From Dictyobacter vulcani (GTDB taxonomy: Bacteria; Chloroflexota; Ktedonobacteria; Ktedonobacterales; Ktedonobacteraceae): DNA of 64,000 nucleotides. A program made the translations under genes and the position numbers. Below are positions 18,105 to 26,601 of the stretch, one piece after another. The stretch lies in contig NZ_BKZW01000003.1 of assembly GCF_008974265.1 (NCBI RefSeq), positions 558,001 to 622,000 of the forward strand. The letters are read 5' to 3'. Below the pieces are notes generated by a model. The model saw only the letters and a program-made list of their open reading frames with translations, did no database searches and was not told where the DNA came from. Positions within the stretch are counted from its first letter, which is position 1; every line of letters begins with the position of its first letter.

Positions 18105-18798
18105 GCAACTGCACGTTGGCTATGGCTCGCTTGAAGTGCTGCATGGCATATCATTTGACGTGCCCGAGGGCGCTATTGTGGCTATTTTAGGCTCCAATGG
18201 GGCCGGTAAGACCACCCTGATGCGTGCGCTGAGCGGACTTATCCCGATTAAATCCGGGAAGATAGATTTTGCTGGCAAAGCCGTGGGACGGCTGGTGGCG
18301 GAAAAGCGCCTGCGGGAAGGTCTGGCTCTGGTACCAGAAGGACGTGACCTGTTTGGCTCGCTCACGGTCCGTGAAAACCTGTTGATGGGAGCCTACACGC
18401 GCCGTTCACGGACAGAGATCGAGCAGGATATTGAACGTATCCTGGAACGCTTTCCGCGTTTGAAGACGCGTCTCCAGGCTCATGCAGCCAGCCTGAGTGG
18501 AGGAGAAGGCCAGATGCTGGCGATCGGGCGCGCCTTAATGTCACATCCACGCCTGCTCTTGCTGGATGAACCGTCACATGGTCTGGCCCCGATCATCGTC
18601 GAGACTGTCTTTGAAGTCATCGAGCAATTGAACCGCGAAGAAGGCCTGACAATTGTACTGGTTGAGCAGAACGCCCATCAGGCCCTGGAAGTAGCGCATA
18701 CAGCTTATATCTTACAGAGTGGCAGCATTGTCCTCAATGGTGAGGCAACCACCTTAACTGCCAACTCAGCAGTGCAAGAACTATACATGGGTGGCTAA
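18091..18798 (+). CDS. ABC importer ATPase, LivF type
   Basis: 235-residue ATPase, the standard length for LivF. Walker A GSNGAGKTT at 34-42, signature LSGGEGQ, Walker B LLLLDEPSHGLAP, switch His region LVEQNAHQAL. The typical LivF EGRDLFGSLTVRENLLMGAY sequence follows Walker A. Start at ATG 18091 behind AGGAGGGGG; the longer open frame belongs to the end of livG in another frame. It is followed after 47 bases by the dehydrogenase gene, so uptake and first catabolic step are in one transcript. Confidence 0.92.
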   Translation: MLKVEQLHVGYGSLEVLHGISFDVPEGAIVAILGSNGAGKTTLMRALSGLIPIKSGKIDFAGKAVGRLVAEKRLREGLALVPEGRDLFGSLTVRENLLMGAYTRRSRTEIEQDIERILERFPRLKTRLQAHAASLSGGEGQMLAIGRALMSHPRLLLLDEPSHGLAPIIVETVFEVIEQLNREEGLTIVLVEQNAHQALEVAHTAYILQSGSIVLNGEATTLTANSAVQELYMGG

Positions 18799-18845
18799 CG
18801 TTGCCCGCATCGATATGTACCTGTGGAGAAGAAGGAGTTTTGTTT

Positions 18846-19615
18846 ATGAGTAACTTAAACGGAAAAGTCGCCATTGTCACCGGAGCTGCATCAGGTATCG
18901 GCCTGGCGGTCGCCCAGGATCTGGCGGGGCAGGGTGTACGTGTGATTATCTCAGATGTAGATGTTGAACGCGGACGAGCGGCTGCAGCCGAGTTGGAAGG
19001 GGCTCGTTTCCAGGCCGCCGACATGACCCGACCAGAAGATGTACACAACCTGGCCACCAGCACCATTCAGTCCGAGGGGAGAGTAGATATCCTGGTCAAC
19101 AATGCAGGCATCCAGCACGTAGCCCCGATCATAGAATTCCCTGAAGAGAAGTGGCGGCAGATTATCGAGATTATGCTGACCGCGCCCTTCCTGTTGACAC
19201 AGGCTGTGTTACCCGATATGTACAAACGTAACTGGGGACGCATCATCAACATCGCCTCGGTTCATGCTTTGCGTGCCTCACCATTTAAATCAGCTTATGT
19301 GACAGCCAAGCATGGCATTCTTGGACTGACCCGCGTCACTGCCCTGGAGGCGGCGGAACACGGCGTCACCTGCAATGCTATTTGCCCATCCTATGTACGA
19401 ACCCCTTAGTCGAAAAGCAGATCACCGACCAGGCTAGAATCCATAACATCCCTGAGAACGAAGTGGTCGAGAAGATTATGGTAGCCGAAGGTGCTATCAA
19501 GCGCCTGATAGAGCCTGCCGAGGTCGCGCAGCTGGCCACCTATCTGTGCAGTGATGCTGCCAGTGGTATTACCGGAAGCGCTCAGACCATCGACTGTGGT
19601 TGGACCGCGCACTAA
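18846..19615 (+). CDS. bdhA: D-3-hydroxybutyrate dehydrogenase (SDR family), frameshifted
   Basis: Oxidises D-3-hydroxybutyrate to acetoacetate with NAD. The 256-residue SDR fold shows TGAASGIG near 12-19, NNAGIQHVAPI, the catalytic Ser in NIASVHALRASPFKSAY, YVTAKHG with Tyr/Lys, and the family-specific tail VRTPLVEKQITDQAR and TIDCGWTAH, which are near-diagnostic for bacterial BDH. The frame breaks at 19398-19408: codons run CGA ACC CCT TAG, but one more C in the C4 run would give RTPLVEKQ and an intact enzyme. So the protein is either truncated at about 187 residues or the base is missing from the sequence. Start follows GAAGGAG. Last gene of the importer operon. Confidence 0.88.
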
Positions 19616-19641
19616 GTGTTATGACAGATCATGGTTGGAGG

Positions 19642-21156
19642 TCAGATGGTATGTTGAAATTCTTTGACCAGTTCAGCTTTCATGATCTTACCCATGACAT
19701 TGCGTGGCAGTACCTCCACGAAACGGACAGTACGGGGAAGTTTGTAGCGTGCAAGCTTTCCCGCGCAAAAATCCAGGATCTCTTGTGCGCTCAGACTGTC
19801 GGCGATCCGTGGTACAACTACCGCCAGGCCTACCTCGCCCCAGCGAGCATCGGGCTGCGGAATGACGGCCACCTCAAGTACCTTGGGATGCGTTATAATC
19901 ACACTTTCGACTTCAGCTGGATAGATATTCTCACCACCCGAGATAAACATATCTTTCTTGCGGCCAACAATATAATAAAAACCCTCAGCATCGCAGCGTG
20001 CCTGATCGCCAGTATGCCACCAGCCACCGTGATTGGCTTCAGCTGTGGCCTCTGGCTGTTGCCAGTAGCCAGAGCAGACATGTGGACCGGACAGTACCAG
20101 TTCGCCTACTTCACCTGGCGGTACATCCTGGTCATGCTCATCGACGATGCGAGCGCGCGAATGAAAGATAGGTTGTCCAACCGAGCCAGCTTTACTGAGT
20201 GCATATTCTGGTGCCAGGCTAAAGCAGTTTACGCCGACCTCTGTCAGGCCATAGCCCTGTCGAAATCCCAGTCCACGCTTGGCATAGCCAGCAATGATAC
20301 CGGGTGGACAGGGAGAGCCTCCAGCAATAAAGAAGCGCACCGACGAAAAATCAGTACTGCTAAAATGAGTATGTTCCAACATCTGCTGAAAAACTGTCGG
20401 GACTGCGAATACCACCGTACAGCGCAGCCGTTCAATAGCTGAAAAGATCGTCTGTGGTGCCGAATGACGCAGCAGCACGACCGTTCCTCCCAGATGATAG
20501 AGAGGAGTTGTCAGCACATTGAGTCCACCGGCATGAAAGAAAGGAGCAAATGCCGGCGCAATATCCTCTTCACGTAGTCTCCAGCTAACCTGCGTATTGA
20601 TCGCATTCCAGGTAATCATACGCTGCGAGAGCATCACGCCTTTAGGTCTACCAGTTGTCCCGGATGTATAAAGAATCAGCGCTGGCTCCTCACCATCGTT
20701 AGTGATAAAGGAGCGTACCTGAGCCGCCAGCGCCTTCTCTGCACCAGGAAATTGCTGGAATGCAAATGCTGGTAATGCTTGCCAGCTATGTTGCAGGACA
20801 CTGATCAGGTCTGCGTGGTCCGAGTCATAGAGCAATAATCGCGGTTGACAATCGTCGAGAATCAGACTGAGCTCGCGCACAGTCAGGCGCCAGTTGAGTG
20901 GTACCAGTATTGCTCCCAGCAAGGTACAGGCGAAAAATGCATCCAGATATTCAGGCGCGTTGAAGGCCAGGATCGCTACTCGTTCACCCTGCTGCAGGTG
21001 GTAACTTTGCTGTAGATAGGCCGCCAGGGCACGGGCACGCAGATTGAGCGTGTGATAGGTAAAGTGTGTGCCAGTCTCATCATCGATTAAACCCACTTTA
21101 GCCGGACTAAGAAGTTCACGTCGGGCCAACCACTCGCCAGGAGTAATGAACGTCAT
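19642..21156 (-). CDS. Acyl-CoA ligase (AMP-forming, FadD/MenE-like)
   Basis: 504-residue adenylating ligase. The ATP motif LYTSGTTGRPKGVML is at 162-176, the adenine-binding GYGLTEVG near 290, TGDQARCDAEGF with the ribose-binding Asp, the hinge GRKKDMFISGGENIYPAEVE, and the C-terminal catalytic Lys in LPRNVMGKIMK. Start behind GGAGGTGG. It converges tail to tail with the dehydrogenase and is divergent from tetR. Substrate class is a carboxylic acid, probably short or medium chain; use on 3-hydroxybutyrate or another PHA monomer is plausible from context but not visible. No clear copy of the 20-base operator lies directly at its own promoter. Confidence 0.87.
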   Translation of the reverse strand: MTFITPGEWLARRELLSPAKVGLIDDETGTHFTYHTLNLRARALAAYLQQSYHLQQGERVAILAFNAPEYLDAFFACTLLGAILVPLNWRLTVRELSLILDDCQPRLLLYDSDHADLISVLQHSWQALPAFAFQQFPGAEKALAAQVRSFITNDGEEPALILYTSGTTGRPKGVMLSQRMITWNAINTQVSWRLREEDIAPAFAPFFHAGGLNVLTTPLYHLGGTVVLLRHSAPQTIFSAIERLRCTVVFAVPTVFQQMLEHTHFSSTDFSSVRFFIAGGSPCPPGIIAGYAKRGLGFRQGYGLTEVGVNCFSLAPEYALSKAGSVGQPIFHSRARIVDEHDQDVPPGEVGELVLSGPHVCSGYWQQPEATAEANHGGWWHTGDQARCDAEGFYYIVGRKKDMFISGGENIYPAEVESVIITHPKVLEVAVIPQPDARWGEVGLAVVVPRIADSLSAQEILDFCAGKLARYKLPRTVRFVEVLPRNVMGKIMKAELVKEFQHTI

Positions 21157-21322
21157 GGACCACCTCCGTGTGGAACTACATTGTTCTGTGTTGAATCCCC
21201 TCGTTCATATTGTATAAGAAATCAACCAAATCTTCTACTACTTCCGAAATTTTCGTATTACTTATAGTCAATGAAGGATAATTGTTAAGGACGAATATGG
21301 GAGATTTTCGTAAGAGCTATTG

Positions 21323-21353
21323 TATAATCTGATAAATGGGTCAGGTATCATGT
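21323..21353 (+). promoter_or_regulatory. Promoter -10 and operator (site 5) of tetR
   Basis: TATAAT at 21323-21328 is followed after five bases by AAATGGGTCAGGTATCATGT (21334-21353), the most degenerate member of the 20-base operator group but with the right half (GTATCATGT) intact. Its place just downstream of the -10 of the tetR gene suggests autoregulation and is the main reason for assigning this regulator to all five sites. Confidence 0.6.
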
Positions 21354-21384
21354 TGTTTAAGATAGTAGAGGTAGAGGACTAATA

Positions 21385-22038
21385 ATGAGTAAAGGCAATG
21401 AAACTGAGAATCCTCTGATGCCGGTCACGGCGCGGGGAGAGGCTACCCGGCGTAAGATTCTCGATGCCGCCGAAGAAGTCTTTGGCGAACTGGGATATTA
21501 CGAGGCCAGCATCTCAGAAATTACCAGACGGGCCGGCGTTGCGCAGGGGACGTATTATATCTATTTTCATAGCAAACGCACGATCTTTGAAGAGCTTGTC
21601 CGCGATATTGGTGAACGTTTGCGAGCCGATATGCGCACAGCCATTGCGGGCGCCTCCAATCGTATCGAGATTGAGCGCCGGGGTTTCCAGGCCTTTTTTC
21701 AGTTTGTTGCCAGCCATCGACGCATTTATAGTATCGTTCAGGAAGCGGAACGTGTAGCTCCCGAAGCTTTTTATGCCTACTACCATAAGATCAGCCAGGG
21801 CTATATCCGTGGATTGCAAGAAGCCATGGATGAGGGCAGTATTCGCAACCTGGATCCAGAAGCCATTGCCTATACGTTGATGGGGATCGGACATTTTATT
21901 GCCTTACGCTGGCTAATCTGGCCACCAGAAGGCGGACAGGTAGAGTACAGAAGTGAACTGCCAGAAAGTGTCTTTGATTCGATCATGGAATTTATCACTA
22001 ATGGTCTGGCGGTAAACCTGCATGAGCATAATAGATAA
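21385..22038 (+). CDS. TetR/AcrR-family regulator, likely controller of the PHB/3-hydroxybutyrate locus
   Basis: 217-residue one-component regulator. Residues 15-65 are the TetR DNA-binding domain, with helix-turn-helix ISEITRRAGVAQGTYYIYFHSK and the usual FHSK(R) start of helix 4. The rest is a helical ligand-binding domain with an acyl-CoA-regulator flavour (FxxLRWLIWPPEGG). Start follows GAGGTAGAGG. The neighbouring gene is a divergent acyl-CoA ligase and the promoter contains operator site 5. TetR repressors bind near-palindromes of about 20 bases, in line with the five sites seen. The inducer may be 3-hydroxybutyrate, acetoacetate or a CoA ester; not shown by the sequence. Confidence 0.88.
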   Translation: MSKGNETENPLMPVTARGEATRRKILDAAEEVFGELGYYEASISEITRRAGVAQGTYYIYFHSKRTIFEELVRDIGERLRADMRTAIAGASNRIEIERRGFQAFFQFVASHRRIYSIVQEAERVAPEAFYAYYHKISQGYIRGLQEAMDEGSIRNLDPEAIAYTLMGIGHFIALRWLIWPPEGGQVEYRSELPESVFDSIMEFITNGLAVNLHEHNR

Positions 22039-22307
22039 ACATTCCATGCTTGAGGGTAACTATTGCTTTTCAGTCGATGTCCATTTATATATCTATTTTT
22101 ATGCAAGCTATACCTGAGGTACAGCAGCATATTTAATGCTATTAAAATTTGGAAAAAAACTTCTAATCAGTATAATGTCATGTAGAAGCGTTACACATAC
22201 ATATTAAATGCTTCAAAAACATTTTATATCTTTTTCTCCTGACTTTAATTAGTCTGTATATGACTCCCAAAAAATGTGTACGAGAAAAAGATGATTAGAA
22301 GGATTAT

Positions 22308-23513
22308 ATGATGCAAAATAAAACAGAGCAACATTCAGGTACTATTGATCCTGTGGCGACGCAGCCTGCTGAAGAGATACTAAAGGGTTTTTCCTGGTTT
22401 GCACATATGAGAGCCAATGCTCCTGTGATCTATGATTGGCAGGTGAATATCTGGCATGTGTTTCGCTATGATGACGTCTATCAAGTAATTACTGATCATG
22501 ATACCTTCTCTTCAGAAAATGTACCTAATTTCTCAGAAAATCTCTTTCTGCGAGATACTATTGTGGCTCGTAACCCACCGGATCATCGCCGCTTGCGCCA
22601 TCTCATCAATCAGGCCTTTACTAAACGTGCTATTACTCACATGGAAGACAGTATTCGTCAACTCACACAAGAAATGCTGACAAAACTCCTATCTCAAGGA
22701 AAAATGGACGTCGTGTCTGATCTGGCGATGCCTTTAACCACCAATATGATTGCGGCTATGCTTGAAATACCATTTGAGGATTGGCATCTTGTGGCTCGTT
22801 GGGTAAAAGGTACAGACGGCGACACTCCTCCTCAAAATCCTAAAGAGATAGCCAGCGTCCACAATCGCCTGGGTCAGGAGATGTATGATTACATCGCTGA
22901 TCTTTTGCGTGAGCGCCGGCGCAATCCACGTGAAGGCCTGATCACTGCCTTGAGTACGGCAAGCAATGAAGATGGAGTATTGAGCGATGATGAACTGCTA
23001 AAATTTTGCGTCCTCCTGCTGGTTGCCGGACAGGAAACGATGCAAAACCTGATCGTTAATACGCTCTACTGCTTAATGAAATTTCCCGAGTCATATGCCC
23101 AACTGCGCCAGCAACCAGCATTGATGCCTGGAGCGATTGAAGAAGTACTCCGCTACCTGCCGCCGTTCTGGGTTTCTGTGCGTCGTACGCTTGTGGATAC
23201 CATAGTGGGCCAGCAGGCTATTCCAGCCAACGCAATTATTAACGCCTGGAATGCCTCAGCCAATCACGATAGTCAGTACTTTTCCGAGCCCGAACGTTTC
23301 GATATTCAACGCCGCCCCAACCGCCATCTGAGCTTTGGTCATGGCGTGCACTTCTGCCTGGGAGCGCCCCTGGCGCGCCTGGAAGCCAGTATCATCCTAC
23401 CAATGTTGCTTAATCAACTCAAAAATGTGCAGCCTGACCCGGCTATCCCCACCCAGATCACAGATGGTCCCTTGCATCACATTCGCTCATTACCGATTAT
23501 GTTTGAAGTATAA
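22308..23513 (+). CDS. Cytochrome P450, class I bacterial type
   Basis: 401-residue soluble haem mono-oxygenase. The haem-binding loop FGHGVHFCLGAPLARLEA holds the thiolate Cys at about 350; the K-helix ExxR is EEVLR; the I-helix motif is LVAGQETMQN, where the usual AGxxTT becomes AGQETM, so the second Thr is replaced while the oxygen-activating Thr position is kept. No ferredoxin or reductase gene lies beside it, so redox partners are elsewhere. Start at 22308 or 22311, behind AGAAGGA. The 269 bases upstream are AT-rich with no gene. It is co-directed with tetR but separated from it, so membership of the regulon is doubtful. Substrate unknown. Confidence 0.92.
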   Translation: MMQNKTEQHSGTIDPVATQPAEEILKGFSWFAHMRANAPVIYDWQVNIWHVFRYDDVYQVITDHDTFSSENVPNFSENLFLRDTIVARNPPDHRRLRHLINQAFTKRAITHMEDSIRQLTQEMLTKLLSQGKMDVVSDLAMPLTTNMIAAMLEIPFEDWHLVARWVKGTDGDTPPQNPKEIASVHNRLGQEMYDYIADLLRERRRNPREGLITALSTASNEDGVLSDDELLKFCVLLLVAGQETMQNLIVNTLYCLMKFPESYAQLRQQPALMPGAIEEVLRYLPPFWVSVRRTLVDTIVGQQAIPANAIINAWNASANHDSQYFSEPERFDIQRRPNRHLSFGHGVHFCLGAPLARLEASIILPMLLNQLKNVQPDPAIPTQITDGPLHHIRSLPIMFEV

Positions 23514-23686
23514 ATACAGTTACTCAAGCAATCCAGAAATGTAATATTCTTTGTATCAGAGACGAGCCATTCATTTCTTCCTTTTTCGAGTGGTGACTGA
23601 ATGGCTCTGTCTTTATTGAGGAAACTGATAATTGTGGATAGATGAAAAATCCTGGTAGCTGTTGAAAGAGATTATGGGCCCAGATT

Positions 23687-25210
23687 TTAAGCAGGCATAG
23701 CAGCAAGGGGCAAGGTGAACCAGAAGGTTGATCCAGTGCCAGGATGGCTGGTCACGCCTACGGTACCATTATGCAGATGAATCAAGGTTTGGCAAATATA
23801 GAGCCCTAATCCCAGACCAGCGTTGAAGTTGGGTTGCGTGACCTGAAAAAAGCGCTCCCAGATATGTTCAAGATCATCCTGTTGGAGTCCCTGACCATGA
23901 TCCTGTACCCAGATGCGCACGTGATCCTCTTCCAGATCGATGCCAACCGTAACCGTCTTGGACGTATCCGAGTATTTCAAAGCATTGGTCAGATAATTTT
24001 GCAATACCTGTCCAATCCGCACATGATCGATCATCACCATAATGGGAGCATCTGTAGGTATGTGGAGATTAATGGTGCGTTGTGAGGCAAGCGCACGTTG
24101 ATCCTCGACCGTTTCACGCACCAGCTTGACCAAATCCAATAGCTGGCAATCGAGTTCAAGCTTCTGGTTCTGAATCCGCGACACATCCAGAAGATCCTGT
24201 ACCAGACGATTCTGAATATCGAGCTGGCGCGTGGCGCGCTGAATGAGCGAAGCCGTCTCCGTGAGTGATTGTGCCGTATTTGTGGAGAGCGTCATTTCAT
24301 TATGCTGGAGTTTGTGCAGTCGGCGTTGCACCAGTTGCAGATTCGCTTTAGCTGCGGTCAACGGCGTACGCAACTCATGACTGATCATACTGATAAAGGT
24401 ATCTTTGCGTTGGTCCAGCTCTTTCTTTTCCGTGATATCGCGGGTCACACCAAGCACAGAGATAATATCGCCATGGGTATTCAGTTCGGGGACCAGATGA
24501 GACTCATAATAGCGCATGCCAGCCGGTGATGGAAACGTATATTCGATAATCTTCTCTTTTTTCGAGGCGAACGTTTCGCCCAGGGCACGCTCCCAGAGCA
24601 CCGTATTCTCTTCTGGCATCTGCAGTTCGCGATTACTCTTGCCAATCACTTCTTTAAACGCCAGGCCAGTGGCTCGCAGCATGGCTGGATTGACATAGAT
24701 ATGATGAAAAGCAGGATCAAAGCGGGCGATAATATCGGGGGCGTTTTCCGCCACCATGCGAAACGCTTGATGTTGTTGCGCAACTTCAAACTCTTGTTCT
24801 TCCACATGTTGCTGCAATCCAACCGTGCGAATCGCATTTATCACGCTTGAACGCAGATGCTCAGGTGTCGTTTTCCCTTTGATGAGATAATCCAGGGCCC
24901 CTACCTTCATCGCCTTCACTGCAATTTCTTCATTGCCACTGCCAGTCAGGAAAATGACGGCTGGTAAGTGATGTACCATCTGGGATTGCAAGGCTTGCAT
25001 AAACATCACCCCATCCATATCGGGAAGATGATGATCGAGCAAGATGCAATCAAGTTGTTGTTCCGCACATAGCGCTAAACCTTGTGCACCATTTACCGCG
25101 TCATAGATCTGATAGTGCGTTTCAGGATCGCGTTTAAGATAGTGGCGAAAAAGCTGGCGATCTGATGACGTATCATCAACAATCAGGATACGCCACGCTT
25201 GCTCAGACAT
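23687..25210 (-). CDS. Hybrid REC-PAS sensor histidine kinase
   Basis: 507-residue cytoplasmic kinase with an N-terminal receiver domain (residues 7-125; acidic VDD at 11-13, acceptor D59, conserved Lys in LIKGKT), a PAS domain (about 150-270; NAPDIIARFDP and the PAC sequence), a HisKA domain with SMISHELRTPLTAAK, and an HATPase domain with the N box NYLTNALKYS, DHGQGL and GLGLGLYI. There is no membrane segment. Start at 25210 because GGAGGAGTTC precedes it; the extra upstream frame is not needed. REC-PAS-HK proteins usually receive a phosphate on the receiver and pass signals on; no partner regulator is adjacent, so this is an orphan. Confidence 0.88.
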   Translation of the reverse strand: MSEQAWRILIVDDTSSDRQLFRHYLKRDPETHYQIYDAVNGAQGLALCAEQQLDCILLDHHLPDMDGVMFMQALQSQMVHHLPAVIFLTGSGNEEIAVKAMKVGALDYLIKGKTTPEHLRSSVINAIRTVGLQQHVEEQEFEVAQQHQAFRMVAENAPDIIARFDPAFHHIYVNPAMLRATGLAFKEVIGKSNRELQMPEENTVLWERALGETFASKKEKIIEYTFPSPAGMRYYESHLVPELNTHGDIISVLGVTRDITEKKELDQRKDTFISMISHELRTPLTAAKANLQLVQRRLHKLQHNEMTLSTNTAQSLTETASLIQRATRQLDIQNRLVQDLLDVSRIQNQKLELDCQLLDLVKLVRETVEDQRALASQRTINLHIPTDAPIMVMIDHVRIGQVLQNYLTNALKYSDTSKTVTVGIDLEEDHVRIWVQDHGQGLQQDDLEHIWERFFQVTQPNFNAGLGLGLYICQTLIHLHNGTVGVTSHPGTGSTFWFTLPLAAMPA

Positions 25211-25573
25211 AGAACTCCTCCAGAGTGAATATACAGGTGCGACAGATGGTAAACAAAATGTGTCATTCTTCCTATTCTTTTGTAGTATAGTCATATCCGG
25301 GAATGGATTAGCTAATGAATAGAACTATTGTTTTTCTTGACTCAAAATGGCCTGTTCCTATGGATCTATCGCATAATTAATCTTCTTTTATTGACGCTTG
25401 ACTCTCCTCCTACCGGATAGCGTATCTTACTCTTAAGCCACGATTTAGCGAAATAAAATGTATACACATAGTCAGCGACAGATGATCATATCTATCGCAG
25501 GATGTTTTATGCTAGCCTATATGGAAAGCGGCGCTTCTTTCACGGCTGGTTTCTATCTGATAGAATGGTTTCT
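25211..25573. other. Intergenic region between divergent kinase and phosphotransferase genes
   Basis: About 360 AT-rich bases hold the divergent promoters. TTGACT-like boxes occur near 25335-25400 but spacing to a -10 is not convincing. No gene, repeat or RNA structure was recognised. Confidence 0.4.
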
Positions 25574-26557
25574 ATGGCAGTAAAAACAGCATTCTCACGG
25601 CATGAGTTTAGCGACATACTTTCTCACTATAATCTGGGAGCGTATCTAGACTTCGCCCCTATTGCGCATGGAAGTGTACAAACGAATTTCTTTCTGTGGA
25701 CAACACAGGGGCGATTCGTGTTCAGGTATTATGAAAATCGTTCTATTGGTTCTGTATTATTTGAGAGTCAAGTCATTCAGTATTTGAAGGATCATCAGTA
25801 TCCATGTCCCGCTGCGTTGAAGAACAGGCAAGGAGAGGCAGTCGGCCTCTATCATGAAAAACCATATATCATCTTTGAATTTGTTGAAGGGCAGCATCTC
25901 GAGTATCCGGATAATCTCCAGAAAAAGCAGCTTATCCAAAAGGTGGCCCAACTCCAGAATATTACTAGAGGTTATAAGCCAGAGAACACAGGTGATAGAT
26001 GGAACTACGATACTGAACAATGTTGTGAACTGGCACACGCTGCCGCAAAAAGGATAGGTACACCAAACGCACAGGCAAAGCTAGCATGGCTTGAACATGA
26101 ACTGGCACAACTTCAACTTCCAGCCTCCTTGCCAAAAGGGATCTGTCATTGTGATTTTCATTTCTCAAATATCCTCTTCAAAGATGGCGAATTTAACGCG
26201 TTGCTTGATTTCGATGACGCCAATTATACCTTTCTCACTTACGATCTTGTTTCGTTAATCAATCTATTCATGGCCACATTTGATTGGAACACCTGGCCTG
26301 ACTTTAAGCAAGATGAGCATGTCTTTGATTTCAGGCAGGCCAGGGCCACAGTGTTGGAATATAACCGGCATCGACCGTTAGATACTAATGAAAAAAAGTA
26401 TCTATTTGATGTCTATAAACTAAGTATTCTGTTTGATTGTATCTGGTACTTTGAGCGGGGATCTGTCAGTGATTTTTACGAGCGAAGAAAAATCACCTAC
26501 CTGGATAGTTTAAGTAGGGATACGTTTACGGCTGAACTTTTTGCTGCCCCTGGCTAG
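25574..26557 (+). CDS. Homoserine-kinase-type phosphotransferase (ThrB II / APH fold)
   Basis: 327-residue kinase of the aminoglycoside phosphotransferase fold. The catalytic motif GICHCDFHFSNILF (Asp, Asn) is followed by LLDFDDANYTFLTYDLV, the metal-binding DFD. The opening MAVKTAFSRHEFSDILSHYNLGAY and the phrase FVFRYYENRS match homoserine-kinase-type II proteins. The start is put at 25574, which gives this conserved N-terminus; the longer frame from 25502 adds 24 unrelated residues. Ribosome-binding site is poor. No threonine-pathway genes are nearby, so substrate may be homoserine or another alcohol. Confidence 0.75.
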   Translation: MAVKTAFSRHEFSDILSHYNLGAYLDFAPIAHGSVQTNFFLWTTQGRFVFRYYENRSIGSVLFESQVIQYLKDHQYPCPAALKNRQGEAVGLYHEKPYIIFEFVEGQHLEYPDNLQKKQLIQKVAQLQNITRGYKPENTGDRWNYDTEQCCELAHAAAKRIGTPNAQAKLAWLEHELAQLQLPASLPKGICHCDFHFSNILFKDGEFNALLDFDDANYTFLTYDLVSLINLFMATFDWNTWPDFKQDEHVFDFRQARATVLEYNRHRPLDTNEKKYLFDVYKLSILFDCIWYFERGSVSDFYERRKITYLDSLSRDTFTAELFAAPG

Positions 26558-26601
26558 TCCAGCTTTCAGGTATCCCACTAAAATCTCCCTGACTGATTTG
26601 C

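Noticed and set aside
17566..18144. 192-residue minus-strand frame over the livG-livF junction
   Set aside because: Antisense shadow; the plus-strand ATPase genes have all family motifs.
19600..20442. A 280-residue plus-strand open frame antisense to the acyl-CoA ligase
   Set aside because: It lies wholly inside the ligase gene on the opposite strand, has no motif, no ribosome-binding site and the skewed composition of a shadow frame.
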